Source: JBHHZI01 sp046757965
Lineage (GTDB): Bacteria > Acidobacteriota > Polarisedimenticolia > SMYD01
Assembly: GCA_046757965.1 (NCBI GenBank)
Contig: JBHHZI010000005.1
Coordinates: forward strand, 1-52,406
Direction of reading: 5' to 3'
Length of the DNA: 52,406 bases
Made by a program: the position numbers and the translations under genes. Below the pieces are notes generated by a model. The model saw only the letters and a list, made by a program, of their open reading frames with translations. It searched no databases and was not told the origin of the DNA. This document shows, in pieces, positions 47,101-52,406 of this stretch. Position 1 is the first letter of the stretch; every line of letters begins with the position of its first letter.

Positions 47101-50100
47101 GTGGTGGCCACCGACCGAGACGGGACCGAAATCCAGAGCGGTGACCTCGGGTCGAAAACGGGCGCTCACATCGTGGCGGTTGATCGGGCAGGTCGGCTCG
47201 CTGTCCGCGCCGTTGGTGACGGCGATCTCGACGAGGCCGTCCGCCGCGACCGCGGCCGTCTCCGCCGGGGAGAGCAGGAAGGTGCGCTGGTGGGGCCCGC
47301 ACCCGCTGAGGCCGGATCCGACCGTTCCCAGAGTGAGCCCTTCCACCTCGACCTGCGGTCTTATGGTCACGATGTCGGCGAACGCGGTGACGACGATTGC
47401 CATCTGCGACGCCGGGGTGGCCGGGAGGGAAAGGGTCTGGACGGTCCGGGCGCCGGCCTCGGTGAACGGGGCGCTCGCATCGATCTGGATCTCGTCACCG
47501 CCCACGGCCAGGTCGGGGGAGCCGATCAGGGTCAGGTCCACCGGCACGAGGACGGACGGTTCATCGGGGTCATTGCTGTGGACGACAACATCGACATGTC
47601 GAGCGCCGGCCATCTGCCCCGTGGCGTCGAAGACCACCGGAATGACGAGCGATCCACCCGGCTCCACCGAGCCGCTGGTGAGCCCGACGCGGACCACGTT
47701 CGTGTTCGCAGGCTCCAGGGCGAGGTCGAACTCCAGGAGGCCGGTGCCCAGGTTGGCCACCGTCAGCGTGCTCTCCTGGGTGGTGCCGACCGGCAAGCTG
47801 GCCGTCAGAAAAGCCGGCGCCACGCTGACGACAGGCGGCAAGATCCCCTGGCCGGAGACCGGCAAGGTCACCACCGGCGAATCCGGGTCGTTGTTGTGCA
47901 ACGTGACGGCGCCGGAGAGGGTCTTCTCCGCTGTGGGCGTGAGGGTGAAGACGATCTGCTGGGAGCCACCTGGCGGCACCGAGAAGGTGGTCGGCGAGAT
48001 GACCAGGTCGGCGTCCGGAAAGACGATGTCGCTGACGTCCAGGGGCCGGACACCGGTGTTGCTCACGATGAGCCGCCTCTGCATCGAGCGCCCGACAAAG
48101 ATGTCCCCGAAGTCCAGCCGATCGCCGCTCACCTCCAGATCCGGGCCGCCGCTCACCTCCAGACTGACCGGCACGCGGATGAGTGGCCGGGAGGGGACGT
48201 TGGTGTCGAGTCGCAGGCTACCGGAGAAGGTCGTGTCATCGGCCATGCCGGCATCGAAGGTGACGTCGACGGTGCGGGTCTCACCGGGCGGAATGACCAG
48301 GTCAAGGGTCGAGAGATGGGCCCATTCGGGCAACTGGGCGGCCTCCAGGCGGAAATCGTCGAACTCGGCGAGTGCCAGCGGGTGAATGACGAACGGCGTG
48401 TCGCTGACATCTGGCGCGGTGATGCGCATCTCGACGCGAACCGTCTGTTCCGCGAACGGCACCAGGTCCACCGTCCGGAGTTGCCAGCCCAGATCGGTAA
48501 GGTTCAAGCTCGGGAACGGACCGGAACCGGGTGCGCCCTCCAGCACCTCGCGGGCCACCTCCGCCAGGACATTCCCCGCCAGGTCCGTGATGGTTGCCTC
48601 GTAGATGCGGGGCAGGCCGGACTGGTCGAAGAAGAACTGGAGACGATCGGAGAAGCTCAGATCCGCCTGCACCGTGCCCAGCGGCACGTGGATCTCCTGG
48701 GAGAGAACATAGGTGAGTGCGCCGTTCTGGCCGGAGAGGGGGTTGAACGCGTCGAAGAAGCCCTCCAGAGGAGCGTTGCGCGGACGCGCCGCGCCGAAGC
48801 GGCCCACTGCCCACGGGCTGGCGGGCGTCTGCGGGCCGTCCACCGTCGTGGTCCAGCCATCGAAGTCTCCCGTCTCAAAGCCCGGGTTGGTGAGGGTCAG
48901 AGGCGGCAGGATGGTCACCGCGAGCCCGTCGGTCAGATAGGTCGTGTTCGACGCGATGGTCAGACCGCTCTCCCGCGTCCCACTCTGGATGCCGACCGTG
49001 GCGCTGTCCGTGATGCCGCCGGTGTCGAGGTACTGGAAGACGATGCGTCCCCCCCGGTACAGGATGATCTCGAAGGTCAGGTCGGCCCCGCCGCCCACCC
49101 GGTTCACGTCGCTGTATTGAATGATGCAGCGGGTTCCGTCGTGCAGCACCGACACGCGGCTTCCCCGGTCGAAGTCAAGGTCGTCGAAGAAGGGAGCGAT
49201 CAGGTTCTCCGGGACCTCAGGACCCTGGTTGGGAAGCTCGTCTGGATTGCTGAAGGAGGACAGCGAGCTGGTGAAGCTCACCCAGCCGTTGGTGCTCACC
49301 TGCAGCGCATCGAAGGCGGACCCGTAGAACGGGAAGTCGAACCCGATCTCCACCGGCGCGCTGGTGACGTCATCTCCCGACAGGTCCACGGCCGTGCCGG
49401 TGTCGCGGATGTCAATCCAGGAAAACGCGGGCCCCCCTGCCATGGTGCTGTCGAGGTACGTGTAGCCGAAGAAGTCCGGGGCCGGAACAGGGGCTGTCGG
49501 GTTGGTCTCGTCACCCTTGGCCCGGGCAGTCCAGGACGCCACCGTCGCCGTGCTGGGCAGGGCGCGCTCGAAGTCCAGATCGACCACCAGATCGCTGGCG
49601 CCGGTGTTGGTGATCTGCACCGGGCGAGTCACCGTCTGACCGGTGAACAGCGTCTCGGACAGGGCGGCCGGGGCGATGGCGATGGCCGGGGCGGGCACGC
49701 CCTCGCCGGTGACAGGAATGGTCAACGACGCGCCGTTGGGCGCGTTGCTCGCCGGCGAGACGAACGCGTCCAGCGGTCCGGCGGCGGAGGGGGCGAACGT
49801 GATCTCCACGGACCGGGCCTCCCCGGCCGGGATGATGAGCTGCATGGTCTGGAGCGACAGGTCGGCCGTCGTGGAAGGAATATCCGAGATCACCAGCGCC
49901 TCCGAGCCGATGTTGTCGATGCGAAGTGTGCGGCTCTGCGTGTTGCCGACCAGCACCGGACCGAAGTCGAGTGAGGCGGGAGACACGGCGATGGCGGCGC
50001 CGGAGGCCACCCCGACCTGGAGCGGATGGCGCAGCAGCGGCGTGGCGGGATCGTTGGAGAAGACGTCGACCAGGCCGGTATAGGAGCCCGGGGCCAGCCC

Positions 50101-52083
50101 GGCCGCGTCGAGGGTGAGGGTCACCGACGCGCTCTCCCCGGCCAGGAGCCGACCGGCGGTGGGACCGGCGGTGAGGACACCCGGGACCATCTCGCCGGTG
50201 GCATCGGCCAGGAATGGTTCGGGAAGGCTCCAGTCGAGGGTGCCGAGTCCGACATTCTCCACGGTGAGGGTGGCGCGAGCGGTCTCGCCGGTGAACAGGG
50301 ACAGGGAGAGCGCATCGGGAGCGGTCGCCACGGTCGGGGCAGGCAGCGTGGTCGCCAGCGCCACGTTGCCGAACGGACCGCTGTTGGCCCAGTCATCCTT
50401 GCCCTTCACCGCGACCTGATAGGTCGTGCCGGCCGCCAGCCCGGTGAGTTCGACCGTCTGGGTCTGGCCTGCCGGCACCGGCACGGGTGATGCCGTGGCG
50501 CGCGACGCGGCATTGAAGGTGGTGGCGTCGAGAGTCTTCGTGGAGAAACGGATGTCGTAGGAGCGCACGATGCCGTCGGCCCCGTCATCGCCGGGTGCGG
50601 TCCAGGTCAGCAGGAGTGAATTGCTGGAGGCGGCCGCCGCGGCGAGATCGGTGACCGGAGACGGGGGAATGGCATCGGGCGTTGCCAGCGCATTGAACAC
50701 ATTCAGGCGGCCGCCGGAGACGGTGATGTTCTCCAGGGCTGGCAGCGGGTCGGTCCCGCCGAGAATCAGGTCCTTGATCTCCAGCGCTGTCAGTTCGGGC
50801 TGCACCGACAGGATCAGCGCGGCGGCGCCGCTGACATGGGGCGCCGCCATGGAGGTCCCGGAGGCGACGCCAAAGGCGCCGAATGGCAAGGTGCTGAGGA
50901 CATCCACACCGGGCGCTCCCAGGTCGACGGTCAGCGGGCCGAAGTTCGACGGAAACACGAAGTGGTCGTTCCTGTCGGTGGCCGCCACGGCGATGATGTT
51001 GTCGAGATCGAAGGCCGCCGGGTAGGACGGGCTGTTATCGATGTTGCGACCGGAGTTGCCGGCCGAGGCCACGAACAGCACTCCCGCTGCCCCGGCCCGG
51101 TCGATGGCGTCGAACAGGGCCTGGGAGAAATTGTCGCCTCCCCAGGAGGCATTGATGATCTGGGCTCCGATGTCGACGGCATAGTCGATGGCGCCGATGG
51201 CGCCGGCCGTGGTCCCGCCGCCGTTGGAGGCGAGAAACTTCAGAGGGAGCAGACGGACCTTCCAGCTCACCCCGGCGATGCCCACGCCGTTATCTCCCAC
51301 CGCGCCGAGGATGCCGGACACATGTGTGCCGTGGCCGTTGTCGTCGGAGGGATCATTGGAGCCGTGAACGAAGCTCCAGCCGTGGATGTCGTCGACGAAG
51401 CCGTTCATGTCATCGTCGATTCTGTTGCCGGCGATCTCGCCGGGATTGACGAAGATATTGGCGGCGAGATCGGGATGGGTGAAGTCGATGCCGGTGTCGG
51501 TCACGGCCACGAGAACGTCATGGCTCCCGGTGGTCACGTCCCAGGCCATCTCGGTGCCGATGTCCGCGCCGGGGACACCACCGTCCTGTCCGGTGTTCTT
51601 CAGCGCGTACTGGCTGACGAACTGGAGGTCATCCGGCAGTGTCTCCGCCTGGATCAGATAATTGGGCTCCACGAACTCCACGAGGGGATGCTTCCGGTAG
51701 CGCTCGACGATCTTCTCCGTGGTCTGTCCCGGAGGCAGATGCCACTGCTCGGCTCCGGAGTGAAACCTCTTGACCTTGGTGGCGTTCATCCCGCTCCGGA
51801 ACTTCTCCCGGTCGGCGACGGTGGCCCGTTTCTTGAAGTTGATGAGAATCTCACCGTCGACATGCGGCCCCAAGAGATGCGCCTGACCCTGTGAGAGCGC
51901 AATGGGCGCCGGCAGCGCGCGGCCTCTCGGGAGCGGGGTGCCGATGTGGGCGGTGGGAGTGCTTGCCGATGATGCGGTGGACTGGGCCGAGGGGTTGCTG
52001 CCGGCGGAGAGCATGCCCGCCGCACCGAGAACGACCATGAGCGAGAGAGGCCTGCCGAAAGAGACGGAATTCAACGGGCGCAT
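38185..52083 (-). CDS. Giant secreted S8 subtilase with tandem Ig-like (ASH/HYDIN) super-repeats
   Basis: Predicted secreted serine protease and surface or extracellular scaffold of 4,632 residues in one uninterrupted frame. Residues 1-35 are a signal peptide; 74-147 an I9-like propeptide (EILINFKKRATVADREKF; VEFVEPNYLIQ); about 155-465 the subtilase domain with Asp196 (TDTGIDFTHPDL), His251 (NGHGTHVSGIL), oxyanion Asn343 and Ser411 (GTSMAAPHVSG), all intact. A fibronectin-III-like domain follows (about 473-580). Then come about nineteen Ig-like domains ending in SNDP/TNDP, two nidogen-like modules (49.47-48.90 and 39.84-39.26 kb), a jelly-roll module starting NPGFETGDFDGW, a Kelch-like region (41.75-40.93 kb) and seven two-cysteine modules. 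C-terminal domain ends FYRVIAANTGG. No sorting signal is visible. ATG follows AGGGGGATC. Transcribed toward oriC. Confidence 0.93.
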   Translation of the reverse strand: MRPLNSVSFGRPLSLMVVLGAAGMLSAGSNPSAQSTASSASTPTAHIGTPLPRGRALPAPIALSQGQAHLLGPHVDGEILINFKKRATVADREKFRSGMNATKVKRFHSGAEQWHLPPGQTTEKIVERYRKHPLVEFVEPNYLIQAETLPDDLQFVSQYALKNTGQDGGVPGADIGTEMAWDVTTGSHDVLVAVTDTGIDFTHPDLAANIFVNPGEIAGNRIDDDMNGFVDDIHGWSFVHGSNDPSDDNGHGTHVSGILGAVGDNGVGIAGVSWKVRLLPLKFLASNGGGTTAGAIGAIDYAVDIGAQIINASWGGDNFSQALFDAIDRAGAAGVLFVASAGNSGRNIDNSPSYPAAFDLDNIIAVAATDRNDHFVFPSNFGPLTVDLGAPGVDVLSTLPFGAFGVASGTSMAAPHVSGAAALILSVQPELTALEIKDLILGGTDPLPALENITVSGGRLNVFNALATPDAIPPSPVTDLAAAAASSNSLLLTWTAPGDDGADGIVRSYDIRFSTKTLDATTFNAASRATASPVPVPAGQTQTVELTGLAAGTTYQVAVKGKDDWANSGPFGNVALATTLPAPTVATAPDALSLSLFTGETARATLTVENVGLGTLDWSLPEPFLADATGEMVPGVLTAGPTAGRLLAGESASVTLTLDAAGLAPGSYTGLVDVFSNDPATPLLRHPLQVGVASGAAIAVSPASLDFGPVLVGNTQSRTLRIDNIGSEALVISDIPSTTADLSLQTMQLIIPAGEARSVEITFAPSAAGPLDAFVSPASNAPNGASLTIPVTGEGVPAPAIAIAPAALSETLFTGQTVTRPVQITNTGASDLVVDLDFERALPSTATVASWTARAKGDETNPTAPVPAPDFFGYTYLDSTMAGGPAFSWIDIRDTGTAVDLSGDDVTSAPVEIGFDFPFYGSAFDALQVSTNGWVSFTSSLSSFSNPDELPNQGPEVPENLIAPFFDDLDFDRGSRVSVLHDGTRCIIQYSDVNRVGGGADLTFEIILYRGGRIVFQYLDTGGITDSATVGIQSGTRESGLTIASNTTYLTDGLAVTILPPLTLTNPGFETGDFDGWTTTVDGPQTPASPWAVGRFGAARPRNAPLEGFFDAFNPLSGQNGALTYVLSQEIHVPLGTVQADLSFSDRLQFFFDQSGLPRIYEATITDLAGNVLAEVAREVLEGAPGSGPFPSLNLTDLGWQLRTVDLVPFAEQTVRVEMRITAPDVSDTPFVIHPLALAEFDDFRLEAAQLPEWAHLSTLDLVIPPGETRTVDVTFDAGMADDTTFSGSLRLDTNVPSRPLIRVPVSLEVSGGPDLEVSGDRLDFGDIFVGRSMQRRLIVSNTGVRPLDVSDIVFPDADLVISPTTFSVPPGGSQQIVFTLTPTAEKTLSGAVTLHNNDPDSPVVTLPVSGQGILPPVVSVAPAFLTASLPVGTTQESTLTVANLGTGLLEFDLALEPANTNVVRVGLTSGSVEPGGSLVIPVVFDATGQMAGARHVDVVVHSNDPDEPSVLVPVDLTLIGSPDLAVGGDEIQIDASAPFTEAGARTVQTLSLPATPASQMAIVVTAFADIVTIRPQVEVEGLTLGTVGSGLSGCGPHQRTFLLSPAETAAVAADGLVEIAVTNGADSEPTCPINRHDVSARFRPEVTALDFGPVSVGGHHSRTLHLENLGTDTLTISSIASSEPRFVPEAATLDLAPGATTDLEIAIFPDAISTVSGELTLLSNDPDTPSVMIALTGQGVAAPSASLSPVAIDVTLLLGESASRILTLTNGGPGDLDFSLDGPVPLGSVTPSSGNVPAGSSMSLVYQVSTTAAAPGRFPGELRLATNDPLAATIVVPIEITVVGIPDIRLAGQSVRLLSFFFRSSNGVQSEKDFDVPVPPGTAPVFEMLSTGNPASDTSTRLSADGRVLGSVSDTGTCGLVTRDFTLPLEEAARLFADGRVTVELTETISTQNSCSRRKDHFITLTYLGRTDELDFGDVFTGTGKTRSVTVMNPGTALLSVQVETDDPAFATGVETLDLLPGDQTPVSVVFTPPTTGAHEAVLLLSTNDPDQPEIRLPLHARGLVPPELAVEPAAINTSVPVGEDAAAALLLRNDGGSPLRFQIVPTSSLPQIDIQPDRGAVDAGASIPIQLTVRTASDPVGLVKGTIRITTNDPAHPVMNVPIAVTITGTPDLLIGDPLTVSSQSSFSLTGGSTHHALPLPASLAGPVDLAVTVTGDFDRSDEFATVHLESAVIGTVGDLGCIPSGRTFHLDAETVASLASDGVIEVDVTNSGSVGLTACLANTHQVSLTVLRPVTALDFGVVVVGDSVEKRLEVKNLGDDLLRVDPVGFSSPEFVGSASSLAVAPGGSAMLDISFAPAIPGAANGVLSLTTNDPDTPQVDISLRGTAVPAPALVVTPATIDATVAEGGHTTTTVTVSNPGNNTLEFALAAQNAPFVAVDSTLHTLAPDQTVDLEVDLDARGLNAGSFAGNLIVTSNDPRAPHLEVPITLTIQAAPDVELSAAPVQFPRSTRVFTAGSTTHHLFPVIEPIGGDGQLTLTLVGLFRPGDFVQLFADGVSLGGIIGQRSFCSTVRKTFSIDEEVLQAIAADHLIDVSVVNSPLVFPSCFQNLHQVELEYTGSLTPLDFGTLVTVGDSATRTVHISNQGSQPLQVLGAIPSAGSFTVSPETLTVAAGATAPMEVTFTLDQLGTVDEQLVLQTNDPDEMAPAVSLHAVGQLAASLAVEPALLSVSLAEIEQTSRTLTLINDGDGPLTFQLVLMPGGQEQVVLSGSAGIVPPHGSLPVTVTVNSRGLALGRTDFVILVASNDPVRPRLNVPLQVTSVAVPHILVSGEGAADVSTVDFTTAGATTSHAFALDDLPAGLATVQVVVDGNFRSVSERASIFINSVFRGVVGGSGASCTPHKRTITLSTRELVSLARDGDLHVDIVNSPAILPSCPVNRHTVSFTARPPVRSIDLGDLFENESGTATVNIENLGSRVLNVAIATPPGITAAPPVFNVGRNKLFPVTLTLTENSPGPVSRTVVVNSNDLINPHLSLPVTAVVVEPPVARVTPAALDETLFAAQQVSRSLVLSNDGTAALTYTVGIQPEDSLVTSSGSGTIPPGGSTLIGVDIDTGRLAATGTFQAEVQIATNDPRAAMIRVPVRVVITSGPRLLLASGPLSVESRVSFPFSFGAMTSHSLAVPPDLLPGTRLVVTAIGDFGAFNETARVELEGTVLGTIGTNAADCVPFSTVFQLDPALVATAAADGLLEVTVSNTSSVAPSCSGLDEHRVRVEGHVPASSLDLGEVLVGNTVEATFGLFNAGNAELNVLSFADVASDLTLTPQTLTVPPGATGEVMVRFAPSAAGPLPPALRVVSDDPVSPRVDLSLLGAGLAPPAANVDPGQLAATVDEGQIVSETLTVSNTGGSDLVFDVDVDLLPPDAVTATSQTLSGPGGSPSAAARPVALQPLAPTPVPMTGLVVDPASGILYGQAFDGVAFFRYDPSVRVWEPLASAPLPARRGAAASVLDGKIYLAYVGTRDVLLVYDIANDAWAVRTHPAPAVLVAALAPGAMAGDGVRFLYIAIGRSLLRFDSTSGGTVFLAGLPLSSGRFILQEAGMALHDGSLYVVGGTDGFNLNRPPVFLRYDIATDTWTKLDPPPFPGDLGAVVDPITREFVVTDQDHLMRYSLDEAVWSVTDLPFFAVTHGGVAWLGAPVPGVVVAQGRDGPGFARMLSGPAFIRVEPASGSVAPGNAVDVSVILDARRLRPAAYNATLTLRSNDPVTPALPVSASLTVQGVPDIAIAPETVTVQSVASFDGPGASTTHRLPVASPPVGDLTVRLAVDGDFGDPGEVATVSAGSLDLGPSARGLRDCRPSASAFVVSPDDLAGGALAGGFLDLTVTNSDRVSSFCPRNEHAVTLLYGRAVEQLDFGTASVGFPTTRSVTLLNQGHANLHLLSLSASADGLQVPSAPVVIPPGGRFLLPTTFTPTAAGVLAATLTITSDDPDQPVIPVALRGEAILPPRITVEPVAVETALPPRSSLPRTRTAVLRNDGLSDLVWQLDTLATIAAAGGPAPGDWLDLAKDDESANGTGALTATRFRGPDPFGYTATDSDEPGGPAFSWVDVSAAASPLLISGDDTNSGPVAIGFGFPFYGEVFDTVNVSSNGWLSFTSTRSSFSNPDRLPNTGFSVPENLLAPFFDDLDLGGKQSIEAFADGDRFVIQFNAVARHTSGGDLTFQVILYPDGRILFQYLTLSGILDSATVGIQNGEKTSGLLVAYNEPYLHDALAVEFRPRPEWLEADPTSGVVSPGTEQTLTLTLTTRDLDDADVFARLDLTTNDPAHPVTSIPVTLHSRQVDLDQFAIEPGSLNLGSMGQTVRASLQLPAPFNPHDIVIDSVSIDGKLFANPAPVEFTDADGDGREEIGLKFDRQAFIDLLPDGEQPQVTITGEVRDQTWFIGSGSVRALRPKLLRPRGGELVLAGGVYDVAWEPLPMSGSLTYDVLLSVDDGATWSVLAAGLTKTSHAWPVSGPDSRAARIRVIGSTPGGAVGSDTSDETFAITTLEKPPHAVSSLRLTRANDATQARWMPPAVDPTHDAARAYRLEAASRPEGPFTPVASTAALQFPVAEPVDAGAIVFYRVIAANTGGDAIP
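39260..39840 (-). other. Nidogen-like module 2 of the giant subtilase
   Basis: Begins GYTATDSDEPGGPAFSWVDV and repeats the module 1 pattern: FGFPFYGEVFDTVNVSSNGW, LLAPFFDDLDL, TVGIQNGEKTSGL. Clearly homologous to module 1 but diverged. Confidence 0.8.
40930..41750 (-). other. Kelch-like beta-propeller region inserted in the giant subtilase
   Basis: About 270 residues with propeller-type blades, e.g. FFRYDPSVRVWEPLASAPLP, RRGAAASVLDGKIYLAYVG and RYDIATDTWTKLDPPPFP. It lies between the two halves of an Ig-like domain and accounts for the displacement of the seventh super-repeat unit. Confidence 0.75.
41650..47520 (-). repeat. Six-unit protein super-repeat (period about 326 residues) in the giant subtilase
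   Basis: Each unit has a module of about 130 residues opening PD(I/L) or similar and carrying two Cys, then an Ig-like domain opening LDFG-x-V-x-VG, then a second Ig-like domain opening PP-x-V-x-P. Unit starts on the minus strand are at about 47517, 46550, 45569, 44590, 43610 and 42632: steps of 967, 981, 979, 980 and 978 bp. A seventh two-Cys module starts at about 40745, displaced by the Kelch-like insert. The DNA has diverged; the repeat is clear at the protein level. Confidence 0.85.
48900..49475 (-). other. Nidogen-like module 1 of the giant subtilase
   Basis: Begins GYTYLDSTMAGGPAFSWIDI and contains FDFPFYGSAFDALQVSTNGW, IAPFFDDLDF and TVGIQSGTRESGL, the pattern of nidogen-like extracellular modules. 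It is followed directly by a jelly-roll module (NPGFETGDFDGW) to about 48.32 kb. Confidence 0.8.
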
Positions 52084-52406
52084 GGTGATCCCCCTCGCTG
52101 TCTGAAACTGTTTCGCGCTGCTGGGCTCCTCACACTATACGGAAAGATTCATGAAACTTCAACAAAAAACAGCGAGCTGTCCGCAAATCCCACAAATCAT
52201 CCCTCGATGTTCCCGGAACGCATCTCCAGCCGGCCGGACGAGATGTCTCCAGATGTTCCCATGGCCAGCCTGAAGTCGTGGCGGCACGACGGTCGAGGTC
52301 AAGTATCTGTCTGTCGGCTCGAGCCTGCCACGAAACACCCTGGTGTCGACAGCCCGTCGTGACCTGAAGAACACCAAGTTCCCGTTGTTGAAAGCCCGCC
52401 ACCACC
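52084..52406. other. Right-edge intergenic region
   Basis: These 323 bp hold the subtilase promoter and leader. From 52165 to the edge I see no convincing gene: a 91-codon leftward open frame runs through but overlaps the promoter, has no ribosome-binding site at its apparent start, and resembles nothing I know. Confidence 0.5.
52134..52162 (-). promoter_or_regulatory. Sigma70-type promoter of the giant subtilase gene
   Basis: On the minus strand -35 TTGAAG (52162-52157), a 17-bp spacer and -10 TATAGT (52139-52134, 5/6). Predicted start near 52127 and a leader of about 44 nt ending in an AGGGGG ribosome-binding site. The surrounding DNA is clearly AT-richer than the gene. Confidence 0.75.

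Noticed and set aside
47086..49974. 962-codon rightward open frame antisense to the giant subtilase
   Set aside because: Composition is Arg/Gly/His-rich shadow; the leftward frame has continuous domain structure. The same applies to the 849-codon frame at 38356-40905.
52130..52405. 91-codon leftward frame at the right edge
   Set aside because: Contains the subtilase -10/-35 elements, lacks a ribosome-binding site and has no recognisable features.
1..52406. CRISPR arrays, insertion sequences, tRNA or rRNA genes
   Set aside because: No regularly spaced identical repeats, transposase motifs, terminal inverted repeats or structural-RNA signatures were seen; the only large repeat is the diverged protein-level array in the subtilase.

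Overview
This window is a replication-origin neighbourhood from a high-GC Gram-negative bacterium. The envelope genes (an O-antigen ligase-family protein, a lipoprotein with a lipobox, and a YidC with a large periplasmic domain) support that. Gene content would suit an Acidobacteriota-like or other deep, high-GC lineage, but the sequence read by eye does not fix the phylum.

The layout turns on the switch of coding strand at about 25.24-25.72 kb. To its left nearly everything runs leftward: rpmH-rnpA-yidD-yidC-mnmE-mnmG-rsmG, then two perfect parS sites, parA-parB, a bactofilin, an F1-only ATP synthase operon (atpH-A-G-D-C), an orphan periplasmic-binding lipoprotein, a GT2 glycosyltransferase, mfd, and a surface-polysaccharide block (two GT4 enzymes around an O-antigen ligase/polymerase). 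A rightward methyltransferase, cut by the left edge, belongs with that block. To the right of the switch the genes run rightward: dnaA-dnaN-recF-gyrB-gyrA, then a three-gene acyl-CoA carboxylase (carboxyltransferase, biotin carboxylase, biotin carrier). DnaA boxes lie both upstream of dnaA and between dnaA and dnaN, so oriC is here.

The right quarter (38185-52083) is one 13.9-kb leftward gene for a secreted subtilase of about 4,632 residues. It has an intact Asp/His/Ser triad. Behind it are about nineteen Ig-like (ASH/HYDIN type) domains built largely from a 326-residue super-repeat that includes a two-cysteine module present seven times. Nidogen-like and Kelch-like modules are inserted at one equivalent loop of the Ig-like fold. 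A good sigma70-type promoter precedes the gene.

Other points worth attention: recF has no ATG/GTG/TTG where its start should be, and ACG sits exactly at the Met1 position; the rnpA frame stays open across all of rpmH, as in Thermus; an inverted repeat made of two parS half-sites 9 bp apart lies in the origin region; and three short rare-codon, AT-rich islands fall on conserved motifs of parB, mnmE and the biotin carboxylase. No tRNA, rRNA, insertion sequence or CRISPR array was seen.
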